This document shows positions 35,472-48,000 of a DNA stretch of 64,000 nucleotides, in pieces. How positions within the stretch are numbered: the stretch's first letter is position 1; every line of letters starts with the position of its first letter. Below the pieces are notes generated by a model. It was given only the letters and a program-made list of their open reading frames with translations. It did not search any database and had not been told where the DNA came from. Made by a program: the position numbers and the translations under genes. The stretch lies in contig OZ037771.1 in the NCBI GenBank assembly GCA_964035545.1, positions 7,916,690 to 7,980,689 of the forward strand. The letters are read 5' to 3'. This DNA comes from Bugula neritina. Taxonomy: Eukaryota; Bryozoa; Gymnolaemata; Cheilostomatida; Bugulidae.

Positions 35472-35942
35472 TCCACAGCCAGACACATAGTTCAGCTTAT
35501 ATCAACTATTGCAGTATACTACAGTTCAGATTACTCTACATTTTACTACCATACTAATATTATTATACTTAAGCTGTTTAACAGGCACATTAAGGTTGTG
35601 TTATTTTCATTCTAAATTGAATTCACTATACACAACCTTACAATGTAGCACTATGCTAAGTTCCTTAACTATAAATGACTAATTTATTTTTTTCCTAAAC
35701 TGACTGAGATTGAGTCATATAGACTAAGAGTAAATCTTGCTGGGAAGACTTTCTAGCCACTACCAATAAAATACTTTAGACTTAGACTTTATGGAACTAG
35801 CTGTTGTTTGGCTTTAAATTATGAGTAAAGCTTAATCCTGCGGAAAGATAATTGATAAGACGGGTTTGGGAAAATCCTTGGGTACATGCTGTCAATGCAG
35901 GAGGGTGTGGTAAGGCAAGTATAGCAGTGGGTAAGGAATGAG

Positions 35943-35960
35943 TGAGTCATTTTTGACTCA
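35943..35960. promoter_or_regulatory. Second inverted AP-1-like pair
   Basis: TGAGTCA, four T residues, then TGACTCA. Same motif pair as at 35449, with a different spacer. Confidence 0.35.
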
Positions 35961-37080
35961 TCAGCGGAAGAATGAGTGAATTTGAAAAGTCGATGACAGC
36001 GTAGTGCTGGGTCTACTGATGCTACTTAGATACCATCTGGTAGGGTAGTTAACATCCTAGTGGTAATGGCTAGGTACCAACTCTTGCCATATCTTCAGTA
36101 GAAAAAGGAACACAGATTAAAATAAATTTAAATTCATGCTATTTAGTTGCAAATTAATTGAACCGCCAAACTGCTTTAAATAAAATTAATGGAAAGTTTG
36201 CTTTGATTTCAAGTTGGTTTAGCTAGCAAAAATCTGTAAACAATATAACATTTTTTCAATAAAAAACTGAATCAATAGAGAAAAATGAATGCAGCTTAAG
36301 AGTTAGAGCTGCCAGAGGGGCGATGCGTGATTCGAGTGTAGAGTTTGCAAGATTGCAAACAGAATTTTACCAAAATAAAGTTATCCAGGCCAATAAGCAA
36401 CGTAACAAAGACAGTCTATTTAAAGCCTTGTATTTATTGGCAACACCATGAGCTTTCTCTTCCAAACACGACTTGCTTGTTAATTTATATGCAAAGTTTT
36501 AGAAGTAGATTCCAAAAAAGGAACATTGAATATCAGTTGATGGAGAGGAGATCAGAGGGTTGGTAGACGTGCTAAATCATCAGATTTGGAGCAGTCTACC
36601 AGTCTACATGTAATGAGTGCAAACCTAGACCAGTTAGGTGAGTACTTTGGCAGCAGCAGCCTGTTGATATGCAGGAGGAGGAGGTTACTAGGGACCAGCT
36701 ATGAAACACACTCAGTCACCCAGATACCGTACTTAAATGGCATGACAAACCTTTAACCAAGTTTAGCATAGAGTCACATGCCGAAAACCTTTTGAAAAAA
36801 ATAGTTTTGCAATTTATAAGAAGTTTTACGTCTGGGCAAGACCCCACTGGCCTAGCATGCAGTATACCCTTAGCCTGTCCATGGCTGGAGAAGTATGGTA
36901 TAAGCTGCTTAGTTGGCAGTTCAGTTACGTGTTTGATGTTAATTACTTTTAGACTTGCCACTACATTTTAATTAGTGAAAGTAGACGTGTCGTTATTAAT
37001 ACAGTTACGGTGCCAAAGTCTGTTTAGAACATCTGCACATAAAATCTCGCAGTTTAAGAAGTATATGCATGAACGGAAGA

Positions 37081-37160
37081 AATTTTTGCTTATAAATTTC
37101 TTTTAAAAGCATAAATTATTTCTTTTAAAAGCATAAATTATTTCTTTTAAGAAATTTTCT
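37081..37160. repeat. Short 22-bp tandem repeat
   Basis: Three imperfect copies of TAAATTATTTCTTTTAAAAG followed by CA. Confidence 0.75.
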
Positions 37161-37429
37161 ATAAAACAAAATCACCAGCATCTGCATATTGTGGCTGTAA
37201 GTACATACATACTACACAGTGGTTCATTTGAAATAGAATCTGGTGCTCTGTGGGTGGTATCCAACCATCCTACACGCAAGAAGTCTTGAAAGATAACACA
37301 ATCGGTCATATATTTTTACTTCAACAGAAGCTTGACTAGTTTATGCCAAACCTTTTGTATTGACGTAAGGAACTGGCGAAGGAATTTTATAAAAGGGAAG
37401 ATATAACCCACAGACTAGTTAAAATAGAT

Positions 37430-37803
37430 GAAGAATTTGCAGCAGATAGATACAGAAAATAATTTGCAGCAGATAGATACTGAAAATAATTAGCAGCAGA
37501 TAGATACTGAAGAGAATTTGCAGCAGATAGATACAGAAGATAATTTGCAGCAGATAGATACAGAAAATAATTTGCAGCAGATAGATACTGAAGAGAATTT
37601 ACAGCAGATAGATAGATACTGAAGAGAATTTGCAGCAGATAGATATTGAAAAAAATTTGCAGCAGATAGATACTGAAGAGAATTTACAGCAGATAGATAG
37701 ATACTGAAGAGAATTTGCAGCAGATAGATATTGAAAAAAATTGGCAGCAGATAGATACTGAAGAGAATTTGCAGCAGATAGATACTGAATGGAGTTTACA
37801 GCA
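37430..37803. repeat. 27-bp minisatellite with indel variants
   Basis: About 13-14 units built on GCAGCAGATAGATACTGAAG plus AGAATTT. Some units carry an extra GATA, and others AAAATAA or AAAAAAA. The repeat keeps a minus-strand frame open but has no gene context. Confidence 0.93.
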
Positions 37804-39660
37804 TAGGACATGAAGGACAGAAAAGGAATGTGTTTGACATACCATGTGATAATTAACAAGGTCTAATCACCTCATATGAAAATATAGCAGAATCATCACC
37901 TCTCTAAAGAATTCCAAGTATTTCATTAAGGCAAGGATGGCTAGCTAGCCAGTGGCTGTAATATTACCAAATGCCAATAACTAAATCCCACCTCAAATGC
38001 TAGAATTTTCAGCAGTAAAAATTCACTTGCACATAACTTAGGACACTAAAAGTAATTAAAAAGAGTTTTTACTAACAGATATCCCATTTGAACATCAACT
38101 TGGTAAGATAGCCTCAACAGCAATCTCACTGTGTCTCTCAAGATATTGCGGGTTAGAGCTTTGCCTCATAAGGCTGAAACTTCTCTCCACTTAGTAAAAG
38201 CTCACACTATTGCAACACATCTTAAAATATTCCTAGCTAGGGCACTTTAAGGTCATCAGATTGAGATGTAGAAACGGCAGCAGTTAATCTTATGTGCTAC
38301 AAGTCATAGATCTTCTACTGAGTACCAGCAGGTTGATGTTATTATGCAAACAGATGCCTATCTTTACCTGCACATTGTGATACTTTTTGGAAGTTTAATT
38401 AAATAGAAGAAACTGTAAATTACTTCCACTGAAAGGATTATTATAATCCTATTGTCTCAGAAATTATCACTGAATTTATACACTATTATGTTTATTCTAT
38501 GCAAATACAATTAGTTTACTCGTCAAACCCATTGTTTCCCAAATATTATTCAGCAAAAAAGTTAACATCTTGACATGAGTTAATTAGCATTGAATTGGGA
38601 AAGGTAGACCAGCATCACACCTTTATCGATTCTTTTTCCAGTTGGGTGTTAAATAAAGTGCAGAGTGAACCACATGTGCAGCTTGTGTGCATTACATATG
38701 CTGCACATGTTACAGTCCTAGCACAGCCTGCTGGGAAAGATTCATGATGTTGCCTAATAAATCCAAACATAACAAGAGATAAGAATCACAGTTAGAATTT
38801 TATGAATATTTATTTGTAAGCTAAACTTAAAGCTGCTATACTGTTTATATTAGTAATGACTGAACTCATTTGTGGCTTAAACCGGAAAGCAGAGGAATGA
38901 GGTGACTAATACCACCAGCTCCTTCACCAAGTACATTTCTCAGTTTACCAAAATTCAAGTGTTTTCAAGTTTTTTTTACCATTTGCAATGTTTACAGTAT
39001 GACTGTTCAGAATGTACTCACATTCTTGCCAACCTCAATTACACAGCCCATACACACAAGTGAAATTATCTGAAACCTGATCAGAGTAGTGCTCTAGAGA
39101 GCTATTTGATGATACAGGGCCCTAATTGTTTAATTACTGGTGATGAGTAAGTCAGGTGGGCCCATTTACCACAACTTGTAAACATCAGTAGCACATTAGA
39201 ACAGCTTCTTCAACATTGTGTATAATCAAGGTGTGGCCACTGCCTTATGACAGCACAATAATGCCACACCCAAATTATCAGTTTATTAGATTATAATTCT
39301 AACCCTAAATATCATAACTTTCATGTTTTTTGGTAGTAAATTTTGGTTTGCCACAAACAAATGTAAATTGCTTGCTGACTCACAATGATGATGCGAATAA
39401 CCGTCAGCTGATGTGATAGATCTGCTCTCCTTAGGTAAAGATATTCAAGCAAAATTCAATTCCTAGGTAAGTGTACCTCAGCATATGTTGTATCTCACAG
39501 CCACTTTATAAATAGTACTACTGCATGGCTATATGCCCTGGTGACCGCCACTTTGTTGATGCCTGGCTAAAGGTCCCTAGTGTGGGTCACCAGCCTCCAC
39601 AAATGCTCTCTAGTTTCCTTTGGGCAAGCTGGAAGTAGCAGGCAACCAGTTTATACTTTC
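37804..39660. other. Intergenic, nothing recognised
   Basis: AT-rich sequence without repeat arrays, SINE similarity or convincing exons. Confidence 0.4.
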
Positions 39661-39687
39661 AGGTTTCTACAGTCTATAGATTTCCTA

Positions 39688-39908
39688 GGGAGCAGCAGTG
39701 GTGTAGGGGTTAGAGCGTTTGATTATAAAAAACTCGAGGTCATGAGTTTGATCCCCAGTAAAGGCCATTGGTGATGTTAGGAAGAGCATCCAGTCATAAT
39801 TGCTCCTGTGCCCCATTTAAATAAGTCCTTAGCCAGGTTTAACAAAAACCCCATCCATCAGGGGTTTTCTCACAGGGATGGTTACTATAAACTTGTGTGA
39901 GTTTTTAT
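39688..39908 (+). mobile_element. tRNA-derived SINE with target-site duplication
   Basis: Most complete copy in the window. The 5' tRNA-like head has an A box (TGGTGTAGGGGTTAGAGC) and a B-box-like GAGTTTGATCCCC. The body is GGTGATGTTAGGAAGAGCAT, then ATAATTGCTCCTGTGCCCC, AAGTCCTTAGCCAGG and a small hairpin of CCCC/GGGG with CTCACAGGGATGG. It is flanked by an imperfect direct repeat (AGTCTATAGATTTCCTA at 39671-39687, AGTCTAAATGTTTCCTA at 39909-39925), as expected for LINE-driven insertion. The AGGAAGAGCATCCAG core resembles SINE bodies I recall from other invertebrates. Confidence 0.85.
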
Positions 39909-39925
39909 AGTCTAAATGTTTCCTA

Positions 39926-41420
39926 ATAATACTGCCAATGATTATGTCCTTACTAGGAATTGCTGCACAGCGGAACATAAATTTAAATTTAATAGATGCC
40001 CAATTGGATGGCTGTCAATGATAATGTTATGTGTTTATGGTTACAGTTAATTATTTATATACCCTGCAATTTTCCAAAATAATACTTACTAGCAAGCAAT
40101 TAGTAGAAAGTTGATCACATTTAACTTTCATTTCCTCAATTCTTGTCACTATGAATAAAATTACAGCATCTTGAATGTTGGGGAGTTTAAATTTTGCCTG
40201 ATAGTGTAATTAGCCATGTCCTCATCCTGTGAAAACAATTAGCCATATCCTGTGTAACGGCAGAATTTTAATAAACTTGGAATATCAAGTAGTGAAATGA
40301 AATGATTCCAAATGTATGTTTGCATAACACCACAACAGTGAGCTAACCATCATGTGAGTTGACCAATAAGGGTGCTGGTTATATACCAACATGGTGAATT
40401 GCCCAGTAGGAGCATTGGTTGCATATAACCATCATAGTGAATTAACCAATAAGGGAACTGGTTATACAACACCACTGACGCAGAATAATAGCGTATGCTA
40501 TTTGTGTCTAACAGATGAGTAAATATATGATATTTATGGACTCTATTTCAGGCAGGTCAAGACTGGAATAGATGGAGAGTGGCTGAGCCCCATCTTTTAA
40601 GTCTAGCTATTTATACTCTGACAGAGTCATTACCCTGACAGGAATGCCATAATATTATTCCTGTATCTGCGTTGAACCAGTAAATTTAAAGCCATTTGAG
40701 GTTTATTTAATTCTGTTTAAGTTAAAATACAATTCAGCAGCAGGACCTCTACTGGTCAAAACATTCTCACGCCAGACTTGGCAGAGTATTTACTGTAAAC
40801 AGAGTAAGTAATTGACCTTCCGGCTATTGACCTGGCTAGCAGACCCAGTTCAGGTAAAAAACATCGTCTAACCAGGTAAATGCAGTGCACTGTAAGTATG
40901 TACTTACTCATGTATTTACTGCACATCCTTAAAGACTTGCATACTGCAACTTGCAGGTGACTATCTTATACATGTATTACAGTATCTGTTGAACGCTGCA
41001 AGTGCAGGGCCAAGTGTTCACAAACCACAAATACGTGGGAGAGTGAGTTGCACCTATTACAATGAGGAGAAACATACACAGGTGAACTTTAGAGCAGGTA
41101 ATATACACTCTGTACTCGTGTAGCAGCTTTAGAATTGCTCACTGAGAATGATTCATAATGAAGGAGTTTAGGAAGCTGAATGACCTGCCATTATGAAGAC
41201 AATAAATGCTGCACACGCTGCTGGTATTGCTGGATTGGCAGCTCCATTGTGTGCACCCAAATATGATTCATGCTTGTTGACACAATACTCTATCACACTT
41301 GTAAATGTAAATTACTTCTCCATACATTCAATAACAAGTCATCATTATTAATTTAATAAGAGCTTCTGTTTCCTGAACAGAGCTTAGGCTAACCAAATAA
41401 ACAAAACTTGGCAAACTGTA
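39926..41420. other. Intergenic, no gene recognised
   Basis: Contains a loose repetition of an 'AACCAATAAGGG...CTGGTTAT' phrase at 40345-40470 (about three diverged copies of roughly 55 nt) and otherwise unremarkable AT-rich DNA. Confidence 0.4.
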
Positions 41421-41424
41421 GGTT

Positions 41425-41640
41425 ATCTGGTGGGTTTAAGAGGTGGGCTTTAAATGGTGGGCTTTGAATGGTGGATTCAACAGGTGGGCTTTAAATGGTG
41501 GGTTTAACAGGTGGGCTTTGAATAGTGGATTTAACAGGTGGGCTTTAAATGGTGAGTTTAACAGGTGGGCTTTGAATGGTGGGCTTTGAATGGTGGGTTC
41601 AACAGGTGGGCATAAATGGTGGGTTCAGATGGTGCATGCC
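41425..41640. repeat. G-rich minisatellite of about 27 bp downstream of RBMX2
   Basis: Units of ACAGGTGGGCTTTAAATGG followed by TGGGTTTA, with GAATGG and AGTGGATT variants. It has regularly spaced GGTGGG runs on the plus strand. Confidence 0.92.
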
Positions 41641-41868
41641 AGACTTGGCTATCAGCTATATCAAAGTTGTAATGATAAGCTGTATACAAATATGTTGGTT
41701 ATCACTTGTACATTATTTAACTTTACTGTAACACCGTTATCTCTAGGCCTACACTGCAATATGCTTACATATGCAAGCAGTGCATTGTGGATCATCTAAT
41801 ACCACATTTTGATCCTTCCTTTAGAAAATATATTTTAAATGTTCACAATTTGTTTACAAGAGTGCTGA

Positions 41869-41945
41869 GGGGGGGGGGGGGGCACTTGTGGATGAATGAA
41901 ATAGAATTATCAGATAAAGTAAAATGGGGGGGGGGAGAGGAGGGT
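41869..41945. repeat. Two poly-G runs
   Basis: A run of 14 G at 41869-41882 and a run of 10 G at 41936-41945, about 70 nt beyond the RBMX2 stop; in the RBMX2 transcript they would be poly-C. Similar G runs occur at 52066-52079 and near 53327, and a C run at 5650-5660. Confidence 0.85.
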
Positions 41946-42015
41946 GAGTAGAGGAGATGGCATGGCAACATAATCTCGTAGCTATACTCTGGAATCCAAA
42001 CATACCTGCACAAGC

Positions 42016-45000
42016 CTATTTCTTGCGGGCTGGTGACCTTGACCTTGACCGCCTTCTCTTATCACGAGATCTGTGTGGTTCCGGAGATTTGCTTCTGTGC
42101 CTCCTTCTTGGGGAAGTCTGGATGAAAAAAGAAAACAATATACATACAACAGTACACACTACACATCACAGTACACATCACAGTACACACTACTCTACAG
42201 TACACAGTACAGTACATACTACAGTACAGTACACAGTACATACTACAGTACAGTACACAGTACATACTACAGTACAGTACCCAGTACAGTACATACTACA
42301 GTACAGTACACACTACAGTATATACTACAGTACAGTACACAATACAGTACACACTACAGTATACACTACAGTACATCTTATATAAAAGTGTCTACTGTGA
42401 GACACACTAGAGTATATACCTCTGCTGTCTGGTCTACACTTGCTCCATGTTTACACAGTGAGGGCAACATAACTGAGCAGTATGTTAATGTAATGGTATT
42501 TACTGAACTTGTATAATCAACATGCTACATGTACACAGGGAAGGCAGGGGTGAGGAATGTAGACACATTAATGGCTTTCAGTTCAAACAAACAATGGAGG
42601 GGGCATTGGTGACAGTATTCTACTATATATAATAACACACAGGCCTGTAGCACATCTACTCTATAATGTAGTTATATAATATAGATATGTAATACAATTA
42701 TATAATATAGATATGTAATACAAATACACACAACGATTAGACAACAGTAATATATAATATAAATACACAACATAAATAATTATATAAATGTATAACAAAA
42801 CCAAAACCAAATCATCAGGTGAGGTGAGAAGTGCCATTATCTTGACCTTTGCAATGGTCTAAAAGGCTAACCTGCCGGCTAGTTGTAGAACGAGATCCAT
42901 GGACAGATGAAGTGTTGGGAGACGCATGGCGTTCCCGTCCACCAGAATCTCTAGCTATCCTGGAACCTCTGTTCTGCTCACCTAGATAACAAATTGATGC
43001 AGCTTTGATGGGCAGCTGCTGGGGTGATCAGCATGAAAGTAGGAGATGATTATGAAAGGGTTTCTGTCCACTTAGCCCAGAGTAACAGTTACATGTCCTA
43101 CAACTTATTATTACCATGGCTGAGCCCAGAATAGAAACAAAAATACTGGAGCAAAAGAATGATGACAGAGAAGTATAAACATGACATGATAATAACATAA
43201 CATGAGAGAGAATACAGTCACATTGACAGATACTAAGACAATTGTGTTTACATCGGTGCTTACAATAAAAATGGAAACTTACCCTGCACTTGAGCATTAA
43301 ATCTGTCATCACTTCTCCCAGAATTGGCTACAAAAACATAAATAACTTTTGGTACTCAAATACCACCACCAAGATTTAGGATATTCAACCACATTCAAGG
43401 CCAGTGGAACTGCCAGATGCAACTTAGTTGTGATATTTTCTTGCCAAGTGACCCTAGTGAAACAGAAGGAAAGGCAGCATTTGCTGACAACATCTTCTAC
43501 AGAGCAGCGAACTCCGACCACCTAGTGACTAATTGACAGCATATTTAAGATGATATTCATTTAAATATCTATGCTGTGTTTCATAACTTTCACTTAACAA
43601 ATAATAGAGAAGTAATCTATGACACAGTTAGAAAGGGAAAACTTAAGGCATACATAAACTGGTTTATAAGTATGAGTAATGCAGGTATGTAGGTATTCCA
43701 TTTCAGGAAGCAAGCGTGCAGAATTTATGAGTGAAAATATCAACTCTGTGTCATTCTGTAGATCACTATTATTTAAAAGAGAGTGCCAGTTGTACAACAA
43801 AGTGAGATGTGCTTTACATAATACAGCTTACGAAAACATTTCTGTTTGGCACATCAATTTGAGAGCAGACAACTACCATAGTAGCCTAACCCGAGTTTAC
43901 TTTAGATATTTATTTTGCCTCTTTAAGATACTTTTCACACTCCAGATAACAGTATATTTTCTTATAGTATACCAGACTATATTACACTATACTATACTGC
44001 ACTACACTACACTACTCAATACTATATTACATTATACTATTAACTATACAGTATTACACCACACTATGCTATACTGTATTACACCACACTATGCTATACT
44101 GTATTACACTACACTACATTGTATTACACTACACTACACTACATTGTATCACACTATACTATTACACAGCTAGAAAGATAGGTCATCCTTTGTCACACTG
44201 TAACTATTTATTCAACCTGTACAGGAAGCCAGCTCTTCCTATACAGTATCTACTCTACACTGTATTGCTTAGCGCCACCTAAGAAGCTTTACATTTCCAT
44301 TAATTCTTTGTCATTGATAAAAAGTTGTTAGCAGTTTCCATTCACTAAATAAATGGGATATTTGCCACCACTATCCAATGTCATATGACTCCAAACAATA
44401 CAAGGAAACTGGGAATATCTCTCACTTTACACATAACGTTGGGAACATTTTATTTTTAAAAGGTTATAATAACAAACTGCAAAACTTCTTAATACTAGCA
44501 AATTAATTTGTATAATGCATATGCAAATGGCAAAGACTGCATGCACATAATAATAAGTCTACTAAATAAAACTCTGACTAGAAAAGAATGTTTGTCACAT
44601 GACTAGTCATGTGACCGGAACAGAATGTTGGTCACATTTACTAGTCATGACTCAAGTAAGTACAGATTATGAATATATTATCAAATTGTTTTAATTACAT
44701 GCTAATACTGTTTTCATTAAACCAATCACCACCAAATTTGAATTAGGGGAGAGGGAACTATTACTAAAAATAAGCGTTATTTACATATTATAAACGACAT
44801 CTATTAGTGAAATACCAGTTAGTACAACTTAGCCTATATTCTTGCTTTATCACAGTCTAGATTCCTACTCTATGATAGCCTATATTCTAAACCTAGCAAT
44901 CATAGTCTACAGCATAGCCTATATTCTTGGCATATATCACACGAGGCTCAAAGTTGAAAAATTTTACTGTCCACAAGTAAAAGCCTTTGCCTCTATTCTA

Positions 45001-48000
45001 AATGGTACATTTACTGAAGGTCCATTGCTGCAGCAAAAGCAGACTAAGGATTATTTAGTGCTGAAGTACGGAAGTGACCTGGATGCAGGGTGGTAACTTG
45101 AGTTAGCAAGTGAATGAATGAAAACTTAGGCCTATTGCACAATAAAGCTGGTAATTCCAAGAATAGCAACTTTCCCCCACATCACTGCATGTTACTAACT
45201 CTACAAAACTTCAGCTTCAAATTCCCAAGAGAAATTTGACACAGTGGGCACAGCTAGTTCACCTCTTAAGCTGGACTGAGTTTCCTTATTGCAGTGCCTG
45301 AGATGAGAGTTACAAGAAAGTTGATGATTTTAAATTTCAACCTTTTGTTCAAGCTATATTATGAAAAAAAATCCAATCAAAAGTTGAGAAAAAACTGATG
45401 TTAGACTTACAGCAAATAGCACAGAGTAAAGTGAACATATTACCACAATTCAAGTGTAGAATCATTGAACTTATTTAAATCATCCAAATTTAAAAGCAAT
45501 TTATCATAAATTCTAAACAAAATTTCATTTCATGAAAATAAAAGAAATAAAACCAACAGCGGTTATAAGGGCTGGAATCCCTAGAATCATTGAAAGTTCT
45601 GAGTTGTTTACCAAAATATATTACTAATAGCAATTTGTGATATATGGCTTTAGAAAATAGGTGTTAGTCACTTGACAATGTCATACGTGAGGATACAATA
45701 GTTGGACTGCATCTCGGCTATTCAAGTGATTAGATTGACTAGGAAGAATTATTTTCACCCACATATTTCCATATTTGTTAAAGAAGCTCTGCGTTAGTCA
45801 TTCACAGAGATAGACAGCCACCATCCATCCACATAAATCACCAACTGCAGAGCGTAAGCCAATAAGTGTCTGCCCAGCTCACACTTGGGTAGAGAAGAGA
45901 GGCCGAAGCAAGAAAAGTTGAGATAACAAACTGCATAGCGACAATAGGGAGGTGTGAGTATGACAAGCATGCACAATAGAGAAGACTGTCAAAAAGAAGG
46001 AATCGAGTATTTATCTACTTCCTGTTTCTCTCAACTCAGTCACACTATTCACAGACAGGCTTGACATGAGGCAGGCATAGAAAATATCTCATTCCAAGTG
46101 TTATCTGTAGGCACTGTGATAGCTGCTCAAGCAATTTAATTCAACCTATGCCTTTTGCCCTCCCCAAAAACCCATTGCTTTGTTCCACTTGCTTCTATAT
46201 TAAATTTTATAAATCACAAGATGCAACAATTAACGGACTTTTTGAAAGAATAATACATTAGTCATCATCTTATAGGCTACTAATGATATGGATAATTTTG
46301 TTATATACTAGTATTATATTACTCTTAGATTTTCAGGATAAAATTTTACCAACTAATATCTACAGAAAACTCAGTGTATATGTCACAGTTACAGGTTTAG
46401 AGTGCGTAAAAGATAAGGTTCCAGTAAGAAAATTCTGGCCATGACTCATCTCTCTCATGACTCATACGTTACATACAGGACATGAGCTCGGTAGCATACC
46501 AGCTAACAGTATGGTAGCTCATACTATCGCAGCTCAAGATGAATGGATTTCAAAACCTTACAACTGACTGCATGACTATAGCAAGACTTTCTCACCATAT
46601 TTATTATATTCCACGTCCACCTTTTCATCCTTCACACTTGCATATTTACTACCATGTCTCTTGAAGTCCGCCCTCTCCACATCTCTGTACTCTTTCCTTC
46701 CCTAAATTTGCCAAACAATAGCATAATAAGTTGGATTTAGAATTTTTTTTTATAAAATAGAAAACGTGCAGCATTTGGTAAACAAAATCACTAAACTCTC
46801 TATGCATCTAGAACCAATCTTATTGCAGGGCTGTAATGGTAAAGAAAGTTTTGGCGCGGTGGCTGATATTGAGTTTAAGTTAATTTTACGGACAAGATTT
46901 ATATCTGGTCATGCAGGGTACATACCAAATGGAGTGCGGCTAAAATACAAGGAAAGGTATTCTCTTATTCACAGTTAAATAATTGTTTGCCAAGTTAAGC
47001 CTCTTTTATAATCTCCAAATCCTTTGACATGGAACATCCATCTATTAGGATAATTACTCTAAAAATTATTTAATGTTCCGCTTGTTTTATTATTTTATTA
47101 TATGCACATCCTGGTGGCAGAGCTACAAGTGCACATAATATAGTATGCTTATGTTATATACTCGTGTTCGTTTTACTCTGGTACATAACGTGTACATTCA
47201 GTTGTGTATATATTGATACATAACATGTATGTTCATTTATGTATATATTGTTACACAACATGTATGTTCATTTATGTATGCTCTGATAAATAATGTATAT
47301 GTATTTCTAAGTATTCGTGTATCTATGAGTATGTATAATACATGGAAGAAAAGATAGAAAAGCTACACACTCATTTCCTTAATCTTGTAAACCCCAGGAC
47401 TTATATATGCTATTTCCTTACATTAAGCAGGAAACAAACAACGTGCATCTGCATGCATACTCAAGAGAAATTACTGCAAGTTTACAACTCTGGCAAATGT
47501 CTCTTATGATGTACACACCACAGCTGGTGGGCCGTGCCTGTTACCATCTAGTTTTTAAACTTTACATTTCAGTGTAAAAAGTTGCCTCCACTTTCTATTG
47601 AATTCTCCTGATAATGCAAACACAAGCTGCTTGGAGAAGTGTTGAAGTACAAATTCTCCACGACCAAAATATTTCAATGTGATAATTTACTCCAGAAAGT
47701 CTTAATTTCAAACAGCAGAAAAGCGATTAATGAAATAGTAGCTACAATCATGACGGTCAGTAGTGACGTTTTCTTCTGTTTGCTGAATAAAAACAACAGC
47801 TAAGAACTCTACTTCCATAATTGATGAAAAAATTAACCAGACTTTAGTGTTTTTTTTGGGCAATTGAAGGCGTGAGAATAAATAAAGATTCCAGCAATGA
47901 TTGAGTCAGAAGTTCATGACTGCCAAGTTCTAAATTCAGACTCCGCACTATATTTAGCAATAATAAATTATCTCAAAGTTTAGAGGAAAAGAAAACAGGC

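Larger units (their letters stand above)
26110..37080. other. Gene-poor AT-rich DNA
   Basis: No exon chain with consistent splice phase or family similarity was found on either strand. Visible structure: an inverted octamer pair at 33517-33560, AP-1-like inverted pairs at 35449-35471 and 35943-35960, and little else. Open frames of 60-86 codons here (for example minus 29378-29638, plus 36345-36566) have no recognised domain. Confidence 0.5.

Noticed and set aside
41957-42516. Plus-strand frames of 142 and 147 codons
   Set aside because: They run antisense across RBMX2 exon 9 and then through the ACAGTACA array; they lack family similarity.
44842-45096. 84-codon plus-strand open frame (ending DLDAGW)
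   Set aside because: It lies inside an RBMX2 intron, antisense, begins in a small CCTATATTCT repeat, and has no recognisable domain.
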